Shown: positions 17,064 to 25,943 of the stretch, piece by piece
Layout: each line of letters starts with the position of its first letter
Position numbering within the stretch: the stretch's first letter is position 1
DNA from: an uncultured Thalassolituus sp.
Lineage (GTDB): Bacteria > Pseudomonadota > Gammaproteobacteria > Pseudomonadales > Oceanobacteraceae
Direction of reading: 5' to 3'
DNA: 44,700 nucleotides
NCBI GenBank assembly: GCA_913061435.1
Contig: CAJXUK010000024.1
Coordinates: 1 to 44,700, forward strand
The notes under the pieces: model-generated
Told to the model about the DNA's origin: nothing
What the model saw: only the letters and a program-made list of their open reading frames with translations
The model's database searches: none
Program-made: the position numbers and the translations under genes

Positions 17064-18673
17064 TGAGCCACCTCCGCACTTAATTGATGAGTCTCATCAA
17101 TAACCGACGAGTCACTGATAACCGATGAATCACTGCTAACTAGTGAATCAACAACTTTTGTGCCACGCAATGACTCGATTAAGGCGTTAATATCGGCGCT
17201 GTTTTGAAAGAGAGTTTCAGCTGCAGCTCTCGCTGCCTCGGTAGTCAAGCTAGTATCCACACCAAAGTAAATATTGGCGATCACCAAAATCCACATAGGG
17301 ATAAGCATGGACAAAGGCGCTTCTTTTACTGGCTTTCGATCAACTGGTGGCTTTTGAAAATAAGCCGCTTCTAATATCCGCCCGATATAAACAATGGCCA
17401 ATAGCGAACCCGCTAAAACCAAGGCTGCAATCAACCAGTGATTTTGCTCAAGCGCTGCTGTCACCAAATACCATTTACTGATAAACCCCACGGTTAAAGG
17501 CACACCAATAATACTTAAACCGGCAATCGTGAACGCCGCCATAGTCAATGGCATTTGCTTACCCAGACCATTAAACGCCCTCACTTCGACACTGCCAACG
17601 CGATAGAAAACCGCGCCAACGGCCATAAACAGCGCGCCTTTCATTAAGGCATGGTTAACAATATGAATCATACCGGCCATTAAGCCCGTTACGCTTACAA
17701 GACTCACACCTAAAATCATATAACCGATTTGCGCCACACTGGAATAAGCCAACACTGTTTTAACGTTACTTTGCACAGCAGCCATATATGAGCAATTGAA
17801 AATAGCCACCACAGCCAACACCATCAAGATTAAATCCATGCTCATGTCTTCAAACACGTATTCAGCACCAAAGATGGTGAAAATAAAACGAATCATCACA
17901 TACACAGCAACCTTGGTGGCGGTACTGGCTAAAAACGCTGTAACCGCAGAAGGTGCGTAGGTATAGGCTGCAGGTAACCAAGCATGTAGCGGGAAAAGCG
18001 CAAGCTTAACGCTCACCCCCACCATGATAAACGCTAAGCCGGTATTAATAGTGCGGTTACTTTCAAAGGCGTGAATACGCTCTGACAAATCCAACATATT
18101 TAAGGTGCCGGTTTTCATATACAGCATGCCCACACCGATCAGAATAAAAGTAGCACCAATAGTGCCCATCACCAGATAGCGAAATGCGGCGGTTAAACAC
18201 CGACGATCGCGCCCTAGACTGACCAAGGTATAGGTGGCAAGAGAAGATATTTCTAGAAAAACAAACAGGTTAAACGCATCTCCCGTCACTAAAATCCCCG
18301 ATAAACCAGCCAAACACAGCATATGCGCGGTATAAAATAACGAGTGTTGAGACGTATCGATTTCTTTTTGAATACTGTCTTTAGCAAATAACAATACCAG
18401 AGTAGAAATGGATGAAACGGCAAGCAACACAAAAGCGTTGGCCGCATCTATTCGCATTTCAATGCCCCAAGGAGGCGGCCAACCACCAACGGCATAGCTC
18501 AATACACCATCAGATAAAGTCGCTACCAAGAGCTGCCAAGCGATAAAACAAGCCCAAGCACTAATAAAAGTAGCGAAGCCCCAAGACAGAAGTGATCGGC
18601 CTAAAATCAGTACAATAGGCGCGGCTATTAATGGCAAAATAATAGGAAGTATGGCCAGGTGTTGTTCAAGCAT
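17060..18673 (-). CDS. mrpD: Mrp antiporter subunit D (first D-type subunit), with repetitive C-terminal tail
   Basis: The product is 537 residues and closest in pattern to canonical MrpD/MnhD: FVFLEISSLATYTLVSLG with the helix Glu, FPLHAWLPAAYTYAPS, ATKVAVYVM and HALMKGALF with key Lys residues. The C-terminal 30 residues, rich in Ser, Asp and Val (including SSDSSVISDSSVIDETHQ), come from an 18-bp DNA repeat (17101-17154) and look like a non-conserved extension. The start overlaps the stop of the C subunit (TAATG). It exchanges cations for protons as part of Mrp. Confidence 0.92.
   Translation of the reverse strand: MLEQHLAILPIILPLIAAPIVLILGRSLLSWGFATFISAWACFIAWQLLVATLSDGVLSYAVGGWPPPWGIEMRIDAANAFVLLAVSSISTLVLLFAKDSIQKEIDTSQHSLFYTAHMLCLAGLSGILVTGDAFNLFVFLEISSLATYTLVSLGRDRRCLTAAFRYLVMGTIGATFILIGVGMLYMKTGTLNMLDLSERIHAFESNRTINTGLAFIMVGVSVKLALFPLHAWLPAAYTYAPSAVTAFLASTATKVAVYVMIRFIFTIFGAEYVFEDMSMDLILMVLAVVAIFNCSYMAAVQSNVKTVLAYSSVAQIGYMILGVSLVSVTGLMAGMIHIVNHALMKGALFMAVGAVFYRVGSVEVRAFNGLGKQMPLTMAAFTIAGLSIIGVPLTVGFISKWYLVTAALEQNHWLIAALVLAGSLLAIVYIGRILEAAYFQKPPVDRKPVKEAPLSMLIPMWILVIANIYFGVDTSLTTEAARAAAETLFQNSADINALIESLRGTKVVDSLVSSDSSVISDSSVIDETHQLSAEVAQ
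17101..17154. repeat. 18-bp degenerate tandem repeat inside the mrpD 3' end
   Basis: Three adjacent units start TAACCGACGAGTCACTGA, TAACCGATGAATCACTGC and TAACTAGTGAATCAACAA. They encode the repeated Ser-Asp-Ser-Ser-Val-Ile tail on the minus strand. The 18-bp length preserves the reading frame. Confidence 0.75.
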
Positions 18674-19029
18674 TAGATGGCATCGTCCTTGTTTTCAAAC
18701 TCGTTTTCTTCAACTGTGCCATAGGCACGTTTAATGCGCACAATCAGTGACAGACCCACGGCGGTCGTTGCTACCCCCACCACAATTGCAGTAAGAATGA
18801 GTACATGAGGCAAAGGATTAGAATATTGGGTAACGCCTTCGGCCAAAATAGGCGCAGTGCCATCACTGACCTTGCCCATGGTGATATACAGCATAAAGAC
18901 CGAGGTTTGGAAAATATTCAAACCGACTATCTTTTTAACCAGATTGTTGGCCGAGATAACGGTATAAAAACCAGCCATCATCAAAAATACAACCACCCAG
19001 TAGTTGTAATAATCCAAAACATAACTCAT
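18673..19029 (-). CDS. mrpC: Mrp antiporter subunit C (NuoK-like)
   Basis: The product is 118 residues with three membrane helices, homologous to NuoK and MnhC. The segment GLNIFQTSVFMLYITMG and the region LPHVLILTAIVVGVATTAVG are typical of the family. The C-terminal tail (VEENEFENKDDAI) is acidic. It overlaps its neighbours by 4 nt (ATGA) upstream and 1 nt (TAATG) downstream, so it is translationally coupled in the operon. Confidence 0.93.
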   Translation of the reverse strand: MSYVLDYYNYWVVVFLMMAGFYTVISANNLVKKIVGLNIFQTSVFMLYITMGKVSDGTAPILAEGVTQYSNPLPHVLILTAIVVGVATTAVGLSLIVRIKRAYGTVEENEFENKDDAI

Positions 19030-20018
19030 TTGATAGTAGACCTCTCAACCTGGTGTGCAAAGGCATAAAAGATGCTAAGCATTACCGCAAAAACCGCAAT
19101 GCCAACACCCAGTTCAATAATAAGAATGCCGAAGTGCTGACCAACAAGAGGGTCTGCTGCCAGCTTGTTGTAATCCAAAAAATGCCCACCCTTTAACATG
19201 CTGTAGATACCCACACTGGCATACAATAGAACCCCCAAAGAAGCCAGCAGCTGAAGGAACTTAGGGCTTACCACTTGCATCGCATGAGACAAACTAAACA
19301 CCAGTGCATATAAAATAAACGCCGCTGCAGCAATTACCCCTGCCTGGAACCCCCCACCAGGGCCAAAGTCTCCATGAAATTGCACATACAAGGCGAACAG
19401 AATAATCAGCGGGATAATCAGCTTGGCGACTACGCGCAACACTTTATGCCCTTTAAAACCAGCAACTATTACAGCAGCGTCATCGCTATTTTCACGACGA
19501 CGCGCTGCACCAAGCAAAGACAACACCCCCACCATGGCTGAAAATACCACTACGGTCTCGCCAAAAGTATCAAAACCACGATAGCTGGCAAGCACCGAAG
19601 TCACCAGGTTCGGCAACCCCACTTCTTTGGGTGATTCTTCTATGTAGCGTGGTGCCACATGCTGATGAATAGGGTTATCAGCAGCGCCAAATGGAGGCAT
19701 ATCTAAGGTGCCATAAATCAAGGCCGCCCCTGTTGCAATAACCACTAATAAGGGCAAAACGGAAGAGCGCTTATTTTCTTTTTCAGTCCGACCGGTTAAC
19801 GCCAACGTGCTTAACATTAATACCGTGGAGATACCGGCGCCAACAGCCGCCTCGGTGAATGCCACATCTACCGCATCCAAATTGACAAAAATCAGGGCAG
19901 ATAAAAGGCTGTAAATACCAAATAGCATTACCACCGCAAACAAATCTTTCAGGAAGATCACCCTAAGTGCGGTAATCGCCAGCATGGATAGCAAAACGAG
20001 ATCGATCAAAACAGCCAT
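19026..20018 (-). CDS. mrpB: MbhD-MbhE-MnhB fusion subunit of the Mrp antiporter
   Basis: The 330 residues contain three modules that are separate or differently joined elsewhere. Residues 1-75 (DLFAVVMLFGIYSLLSALIF, AVDVAFTEAAVGAG) match the MbhD/DUF4040 module. About 80-180 (GTLDMPPFGAADNPIHQH, TVVVFSAMVGVLSLL) match the MbhE module; both form the C-terminal end of classical MrpA. About 190-325 (FHGDFGPGGGFQAGVIAAAA) match MnhB/MrpB. The gene therefore joins the tail of MrpA to MrpB, while the ND5-like part of MrpA is absent here and presumably replaced by an extra D-type subunit. It sits in the inner membrane. Confidence 0.9.
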   Translation of the reverse strand: MAVLIDLVLLSMLAITALRVIFLKDLFAVVMLFGIYSLLSALIFVNLDAVDVAFTEAAVGAGISTVLMLSTLALTGRTEKENKRSSVLPLLVVIATGAALIYGTLDMPPFGAADNPIHQHVAPRYIEESPKEVGLPNLVTSVLASYRGFDTFGETVVVFSAMVGVLSLLGAARRRENSDDAAVIVAGFKGHKVLRVVAKLIIPLIILFALYVQFHGDFGPGGGFQAGVIAAAAFILYALVFSLSHAMQVVSPKFLQLLASLGVLLYASVGIYSMLKGGHFLDYNKLAADPLVGQHFGILIIELGVGIAVFAVMLSIFYAFAHQVERSTIK

Positions 20019-20374
20019 TATTGTCCAGCCTCCTGCTGTTGCATCTGCTCTTTTTGTTGTTTTTGCTGCTGTTTACTCTCGCCCAAGGTCAACAAGCCAC
20101 CGTGGCGAGCCGACTTTGCTAAGGCATGAGAAGCCGTAGGACTGGTAATCATTAAGAACATTAAAATGAACATTAACTTGGCAGTATTTAAATCAAACGA
20201 CGTTTGCAGGAGTAAACCCGCAATAATCAAAATAACCGCGATAGAATCAGTGATACTGGCCGCGTGTACACGAGTAAAAAAGTCGGGAAATCGAAACAAA
20301 CCCACGGCACCACTGAATCCAAAAAAGATCCCTGTCATTAGCAAAATGCTACTGACAATGTCTAGAACTAACAT
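20018..20374 (-). CDS. mrpG: Mrp antiporter subunit G
   Basis: The product is 118 residues with three membrane helices. The family core is GLFRFPDFFTRVHAASITDS, with the conserved MITSPTASHALAKSA. The last 20 residues form a Gln-rich tail (ESKQQQKQQKEQMQQQEAGQ) not expected in the family. AAGGA lies before the start. The next gene begins within its stop codon (TAATG). A 105-nt AT-rich gap separates it from mrpF upstream. Confidence 0.93.
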   Translation of the reverse strand: MLVLDIVSSILLMTGIFFGFSGAVGLFRFPDFFTRVHAASITDSIAVILIIAGLLLQTSFDLNTAKLMFILMFLMITSPTASHALAKSARHGGLLTLGESKQQQKQQKEQMQQQEAGQ

Positions 20375-20479
20375 GTGTTCCTTTATCCTTATGGTTATTA
20401 TTTTACTTGTTAATATTTTATTAATTATTTTTTTAATTATTCTTTTTAATTACTGTTCTTTTGATTATTAATTGGCCAA
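20375..20479. other. AT-rich gap inside the Mrp operon
   Basis: This 105-nt spacer between mrpF and mrpG is the only real gap in an otherwise overlapping operon. It is almost pure A/T, with repeated TTAATTATT-like words. It may hold an internal promoter or result from slippage expansion. No gene is seen. Confidence 0.5.
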
Positions 20480-20746
20480 TTAATCAATCGGCGCGGTGTA
20501 TTCAAAGTATCTAAGTACCGCGACCATACCGATAAAATTAATCAGCGCATAAACAATCGCAATATCTAAAAATTCGGGTCTGCCCATTAAATAACCAACC
20601 ACGGCTATGAATAATACGGTTTTGGTGCCAAACATATTCACACCCAAAATTCGGTCATAAACCGTTGGAGCTTTCATCGCTCGAGTCAGGGCTAAAGCCA
20701 TTATCACCAATATAGCAATGCAAACTGCAGCAAGAACAGCGGTCAT
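20480..20746 (-). CDS. mrpF: Mrp antiporter subunit F
   Basis: The product is 88 residues with three membrane helices and the family motif APTVYDRILGVNMFGTKTV. Length matches MnhF/MrpF. It overlaps the end of mrpE by 4 nt (ATGA), so it is translated with it. Confidence 0.93.
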   Translation of the reverse strand: MTAVLAAVCIAILVIMALALTRAMKAPTVYDRILGVNMFGTKTVLFIAVVGYLMGRPEFLDIAIVYALINFIGMVAVLRYFEYTAPID

Positions 20747-21228
20747 TTTTCTTCCCCTTTCTTAGGCCAAAGCCCTGCAATTTTGCGTTCCATTGCACCT
20801 TCGTTTAATTCATCAACCGAAGCGGCTTCCAGCGCATGAACAGTTATCTCATGCTTGTTAATATCCAAACTTAGCGTACCCGGTGTTAAGGTAATAGAGT
20901 TGGCATACAGCACACGTTTTTCTTTGGGAATATTTTTAAGAGAGATTTTGGCGAGGGTTGGGCTGAGGTCTTTAGGAGAGCTCCAGATCAGCTTGGTAAC
21001 ATGAAAAGAAGACGACATAATTTCTTTCAAAAGCCAAGGAAGGTAGCGAAATATAGAAAGCCTAAAATCCACTTGTTTTAATTCTTGATCCACATTAGCC
21101 ATGCGTTTTATCACCAGCACCACAAGTAAAACAGAAATAGCGCCAAAACTTAAAAGCATGGGTTGCATGTAACCAGAGAGCAACAACCAAAATAATGAAA
21201 GTACCACTACCCACAAACCAAGATGCAT
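20743..21228 (-). CDS. mrpE: Mrp antiporter subunit E (first gene of operon)
   Basis: The product is 161 residues. Two or three membrane helices at the N-terminus are followed by a cytoplasmic domain with the family signature ANSITLTPGTLSLDI. The tail is basic (WPKKGEEK). As the first gene it sets the order E-F-G-(A'B)-C-D-D-small-D. Upstream DNA (21229-21424) is AT-rich and contains TATAAT on the minus strand (21353-21348) as a possible -10, without a clear -35. Confidence 0.92.
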   Translation of the reverse strand: MHLGLWVVVLSLFWLLLSGYMQPMLLSFGAISVLLVVLVIKRMANVDQELKQVDFRLSIFRYLPWLLKEIMSSSFHVTKLIWSSPKDLSPTLAKISLKNIPKEKRVLYANSITLTPGTLSLDINKHEITVHALEAASVDELNEGAMERKIAGLWPKKGEEK

Positions 21229-21424
21229 AACGTGTCTACTTTTTACTTAGTAATTAGTTAATCAATACTTGAGCATACAAATCAAAACTATAAATAAATC
21301 TTTATTTAAAAAGACACTAAGCATTTGTATACTAAAGAAAAATTGCAATTATAGAGGCAAACAACAATCATATATTGTGCTAGGTCAAGTTCTGTCCAAG
21401 CAAAGAGAAGATTTTAGATATAAA

Positions 21425-21458
21425 AAAGGCTACTCGATTATTCATCAGAGTAGCCTTT
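21425..21458 (-). terminator. Rho-independent terminator of purL
   Basis: An 11-bp perfect stem, AAAGGCTACTC (21425-21435) and GAGTAGCCTTT (21448-21458), has a 12-nt loop. On the minus strand it is followed by TTTTAT, making a strong terminator about 55 nt after purL. Between it and purL lies a 12-bp near-perfect duplication (ACTAACTAAACA/GCTAACTAAACA, about 21488-21511). Confidence 0.85.
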
Positions 21459-21513
21459 CTTGTTCGGCGGTATAACTCGATAAGCCAACTAACTAAACAG
21501 CTAACTAAACAAA

Positions 21514-24500
21514 TTAGTCACACCAAACACGGGCATTGCGGAACATGCGCATCCAAGCGCCGTCTTCGCTCCACGCTTCTGGCTGCCAAGAGTTTTGCAC
21601 TGCGCGGAAAACACGCTCTGGGTGAGGCATCATAATCGTCACGCGACCACCTGCTGCGGTTAAACCCGTGATTCCTTCGGTAGAACCATTTGGATTCGCA
21701 GGATAGCTTTCTGTTACTTGGCCGTAGTTATCAACGTAACGCAGCGCCACTTGTGAATTATCGTTTACCGCAGTCTTGTCGGCATCACTGGCAAACTCAG
21801 CATGACCTTCACCATGAGCAATGGCGATTGGCATACGCGAGCCTTCCATGCCTTGCAGTAAGATAGAGTCTGATTTCTGCACTTCTACCAAGGCAACACG
21901 GGCTTCGAACTGCTCAGATTGGTTGCGCACAAAGTGTGGCCAATGCTCAGCACCTGGAATTAACTCATGCAAGTTAGACAACATCTGACAACCGTTACAC
22001 ACACCTAAAGCAAAAGTATCTTCACGCTTAAAGAAGGCTTCAAATTCAGCGCGCGCAGTGGTATTGAATAAGATCGATTTCGCCCAACCTTCACCCGCAC
22101 CCAATACGTCACCGTAAGAGAAACCACCACAAGCCACTAAGCCACGGAAGTCTTGAAGCGATACCGCACCAGAAAGCATGTCGCTCATGTGCACATCAAT
22201 GGTTTCGAAACCGGCGCGGTCAAACGCTGCAGCCATTTCGATTTGGCCGTTAACACCCTGCTCACGCAAGATCGCAATGCGAGGACGTTCACCTGCAGCG
22301 CGCGAGTAATTAGCGGTAATGTCTTGGTTAATATCGAAGGTTAATTCGGCATTCAAACCTGGGTCTTGCGCATCTAACAAACGATCAAACTCTTGCTTGG
22401 CGCAATCAGAGTTATCACGAATCGCTTGAATCTCGTAAGAGGTTTGTGCCCAAAAACGCTGATACGTCATGCGGCTATTGGCCAATACTTCTTCATCGTT
22501 AAAGTTGAATTCAATTTGGTCGTCTTCGTTCAATGTACCGATTACGTGAGACATCTCACCCAAACCAGCACCCTGCAGCTGAGCCAATACAAACTCAAGA
22601 TCACTACGACGCACTTGAATCACAGCGCCCAATTCTTCGTTAAATAATGCACCTGCAAGTTCTGCTTCGCTATCGGCCAAGGTATCAAGCTTAACCGATA
22701 CACCAGTGCGACCGGCAAAGGCCATTTCGGTTAGTGTTGCAAATAAACCACCGTCTGAACGGTCGTGATAAGCCAGCAATTTATCGTCTTGGTTTAAGCC
22801 CTGAATCACGGCGAAAAACGCGGCTAAATCTTCAGCATCGTCTAAATCCGCAGAGGTTTTACCCACCAGGCCATACACCTGAGCAATACACGAAGCGCCT
22901 AAGCGGTTTTGGCCATTACCTAGGTCGATTAAGATCAGGTCAGTGGCTTCTGTTTCACCATTGTTAGAGAGAGTTTTCAGCTCTGGGGTCAAGGTTTTAG
23001 ACGCATCCATCACTGGCGAGAACGCCGTGATTACAAGCGATAAAGGTGCCGTTACTGACTTTGCAACTGTTTTGCCGTCTGCGCCAACTTCATCCCATGC
23101 CGTTTTCATCGACATAGAATCTTTGCCCACTGGAATCGTGATATCCAATTCAGGACACAATTCCATACCAATCGCTTTCACTGTTTGGTATAGCTTTTCA
23201 TCTTCACCTGGGTGGCCAGCAGCGCACATCCAGTTGGCTGACATTTTAATGTCGGATAGTTTTTCAATATTGGCTGCAGCAATGTTAGTCACCGCTTCAC
23301 CGACCGACATACGGCCAGACGCTGGTGCGTTGATTAAGGCCATCGGCGTACGTTCGCCCATTGCCATTGCTTCGCCAACTAAAGAGTCGTAAGACGAGGT
23401 GGTTACCGCGCAATCAGCAACCGGAACTTGATACGGGCCGACAAACTGATCGCGAGCCACAGTACCCGTAATCGAGCGATCACCAATGGTGATTAAGAAG
23501 CTCTTACTAGCAACGGTTGGCAACTTAAGAATACGCTCAGCGGCGTCGGCTAGATCTAAATCAGCACCGGTAAATTCTTCTTGCTCCCCTTGCAAAGTCA
23601 CAACATCTTTATGAATACGTGGGGTTTTGCCCAATAAAACATCCAAAGGCAAATCGATTGGGGTATTTTCAAAATGGCTATCGGTAACCGTTAAGTGCTC
23701 TTCTTCGGTGGCGATACCTACTACCGCATACGGGCAGCGTTCGCGGGCACAAATCGCATCAAATGCCGCCATATCTTCTTCCGCAACCGCCATTACATAG
23801 CGTTCTTGGGATTCGTTACACCACAAGGCAAGCGGGCTCATACCTGGTTCGTCATTATGAATGTTACGTAATTCAAACTCACCGCCACGGCCTCCATCGC
23901 TAACCAGCTCAGGGAAAGCGTTGGATAAACCACCTGCGCCCACGTCGTGAATAAAGGCGATTGGGTTGGTATCACCCATCTGCCAGCAGCGATCAATCAC
24001 TTCCTGACAACGGCGTTCCATTTCAGGGTTTTCACGCTGCACAGAAGCAAAATCTAGATCTTCGTTCGACTGGCCAGACGCCATCGAAGAAGCCGCGCCT
24101 CCACCTAAACCGATTTGCATGGCTGGGCCACCCAAAGCGATTAAACGCGCGCCCACTGGAATGTCGCCTTTTTGAACGTGCTCGTCACGGATATTACCGT
24201 AACCACCCGCGATCATAATTGGCTTGTGGTAACCACGCACTTCACCATTGTATTCTTCTTCAAAGGTTCGGAAGTAACCACAAATATTAGGACGACCAAA
24301 TTCGTTGTTAAACGCCGCCGCACCTAACGGCCCTTCAATCATAATATCTAGGGCAGACACAATGCGCCCTGGCTTACCGTATTGAGATTCCCACTCTTGG
24401 CCAAAACCAGGGATATTTAAATCGGAAACGGTAAAACCAGCTAGACCTGCTTTTGGTTTAGAACCACGCCCTGTCGCACCTTCGTCACGAATTTCACCAC

Positions 24501-25458
24501 CAGAACCTGTTGCCGCACCGGCATGTGGCGCAATCGCCGTTGGGTGGTTATGAGTCTCGACCTTCATCAAGATGTGCATCGGTTCTTCGTTATACGAATA
24601 ACCACGGGTATCACTGTTCGGGAAGAAACGACCGGCAGTATGGCCTTCGATTACAGAGGCGTTATCGGCATACGCCGACAAAACACCGGTGCTGTGGTTT
24701 TTGTAAGTGTTTTTAATCATTTGGAACAAGGAATTTTCTTGTTCTTCACCGTCAATCACCCAGCTGGCGTTGAAAATCTTATGACGACAGTGCTCTGAGT
24801 TTGCTTGGGCAAACATCATTAATTCGATATCGGTTGGGTTACGACCCAGCTTGGTGTAGGCAGCTAGCAAATAATCAATTTCGTCGCTAGCCAGCGCCAT
24901 ACCCAATTCTTTGTCTGCTTGCTCAAGAGCGGCGCGACCACCAGCCATAACATCAACCGAGGTCATTGGCGCAGGCTCTGAATGCTGGAACAATTGCTCG
25001 GCGTCAGCCGTGTTAGCTAAAACCACTTCAACCATACGATCGTGAATCAAAGCGCGCACGGCTTCAGCTTCACCAGCTGTTAAGGCACCGTTTTTAGCAG
25101 TTATATAGAAGGCGGTACCGCGTTCAATGCGATCAACTTCTTTAATGCCGCAGTTATGAACAATATCGGTTGCCTTCGAAGACCAAGGCGAGATTGTGCC
25201 AATGCGAGGAACCACTAGGAAAAACTGACTAGCCGATAGCTCTGCACCCTCAATATCTTTCACATCTGCTTTTGGGCCGTATTTTAGGATTTTGCCTAAA
25301 ACGTCTAACTGCTGGTCGGATAAGTCTGATGTTGTATCGGCAAAATGGACAAACTCAGCATAGATGGCAGCAACATTAGGCACAGCGGCCTGCAACTTAG
25401 CCAGCATTTTAGTCAAACGGAAATCAGAAAACGCAGGGGCGCCACGAAGTTCAAGCAT
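21514..25458 (-). CDS. purL: Phosphoribosylformylglycinamidine synthase, single-chain large type
   Basis: The enzyme converts FGAR, ATP and glutamine to FGAM, the fourth step of purine synthesis. The ATG at 25458 gives 1314 residues starting [11 protein letters not shown], which aligns with E. coli PurL (1295), and follows GGAG at 8 nt. Domains in order are the N-terminal linker, two AIRS-type synthase halves ([30 protein letters not shown]), and a C-terminal class I glutaminase with the Cys in [12 protein letters not shown] and the His-Glu in MPHPERVF. It is monocistronic, with a terminator downstream. The identification is firm. Confidence 0.97.
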   Translation of the reverse strand: MLELRGAPAFSDFRLTKMLAKLQAAVPNVAAIYAEFVHFADTTSDLSDQQLDVLGKILKYGPKADVKDIEGAELSASQFFLVVPRIGTISPWSSKATDIVHNCGIKEVDRIERGTAFYITAKNGALTAGEAEAVRALIHDRMVEVVLANTADAEQLFQHSEPAPMTSVDVMAGGRAALEQADKELGMALASDEIDYLLAAYTKLGRNPTDIELMMFAQANSEHCRHKIFNASWVIDGEEQENSLFQMIKNTYKNHSTGVLSAYADNASVIEGHTAGRFFPNSDTRGYSYNEEPMHILMKVETHNHPTAIAPHAGAATGSGGEIRDEGATGRGSKPKAGLAGFTVSDLNIPGFGQEWESQYGKPGRIVSALDIMIEGPLGAAAFNNEFGRPNICGYFRTFEEEYNGEVRGYHKPIMIAGGYGNIRDEHVQKGDIPVGARLIALGGPAMQIGLGGGAASSMASGQSNEDLDFASVQRENPEMERRCQEVIDRCWQMGDTNPIAFIHDVGAGGLSNAFPELVSDGGRGGEFELRNIHNDEPGMSPLALWCNESQERYVMAVAEEDMAAFDAICARERCPYAVVGIATEEEHLTVTDSHFENTPIDLPLDVLLGKTPRIHKDVVTLQGEQEEFTGADLDLADAAERILKLPTVASKSFLITIGDRSITGTVARDQFVGPYQVPVADCAVTTSSYDSLVGEAMAMGERTPMALINAPASGRMSVGEAVTNIAAANIEKLSDIKMSANWMCAAGHPGEDEKLYQTVKAIGMELCPELDITIPVGKDSMSMKTAWDEVGADGKTVAKSVTAPLSLVITAFSPVMDASKTLTPELKTLSNNGETEATDLILIDLGNGQNRLGASCIAQVYGLVGKTSADLDDAEDLAAFFAVIQGLNQDDKLLAYHDRSDGGLFATLTEMAFAGRTGVSVKLDTLADSEAELAGALFNEELGAVIQVRRSDLEFVLAQLQGAGLGEMSHVIGTLNEDDQIEFNFNDEEVLANSRMTYQRFWAQTSYEIQAIRDNSDCAKQEFDRLLDAQDPGLNAELTFDINQDITANYSRAAGERPRIAILREQGVNGQIEMAAAFDRAGFETIDVHMSDMLSGAVSLQDFRGLVACGGFSYGDVLGAGEGWAKSILFNTTARAEFEAFFKREDTFALGVCNGCQMLSNLHELIPGAEHWPHFVRNQSEQFEARVALVEVQKSDSILLQGMEGSRMPIAIAHGEGHAEFASDADKTAVNDNSQVALRYVDNYGQVTESYPANPNGSTEGITGLTAAGGRVTIMMPHPERVFRAVQNSWQPEAWSEDGAWMRMFRNARVWCD

Positions 25459-25491
25459 GGGGTCGAGCTCCAAAGAAGTTGGATGTGAACA

Positions 25492-25508
25492 CGGTCAAAA
25501 TTTGGCCG
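25492..25508. promoter_or_regulatory. 17-bp near-perfect palindrome upstream of purL
   Basis: CGGTCAAAATTTGGCCG has 8-nt arms matching at 7 of 8 positions. It lies 34-50 nt before the purL start, in a good place for an operator. It does not match the E. coli PurR box, so no regulator is named. Confidence 0.3.
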
Positions 25509-25943
25509 CAATAATACGCGGGTATAAGGGAATAATCCACTTTAGCAGCGGTTTAAGCACCATTAATTAACAGCATTAATTAACAGCATTAAACTTTAAC
25601 CAAAGGTATACACCCATCACTCGCTTAAATTAATGGTTAATATTAGAAAGCTGCTTAGGCTGATGAAGGCATTTTTACTTTGTTTGTGCGCTGTATTTAA
25701 GACAGCTTATAAGACAGATTAGCTAAGACAATTTTTGAGGGGGAATACAATGCGTTGCAATGTGTTTCAAATTTTTACGATGCCCATTATATGTACTATT
25801 TTCAACAAGTTATCGGACATTCAACCGACAAATACCCTCAAAAATGAGACATAGTTCGCAAAATATCTGTTTTTTGACAACACAAACGGCTAAAATCATC
25901 GTAAACAAATTATTGCAAATCAACCAAGTTAGGAGAGAAGTCT
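25509..25943. other. Divergent intergenic region between purL and mltF
   Basis: No convincing gene is present. A 13-bp unit CATTAATTAACAG is repeated twice with a partial third copy (25561-25592). On the plus strand TTGACA (25874-25879) is a perfect -35 hexamer, but no good -10 follows at 16-18 nt. AGGAGAG precedes mltF. The mltF promoter is probably within 25800-25920. Confidence 0.45.

Noticed and set aside
22943..23392. 149-residue open frame on the plus strand inside purL
   Set aside because: It lies entirely antisense to conserved purL sequence and has no ribosome binding site or recognisable protein features.
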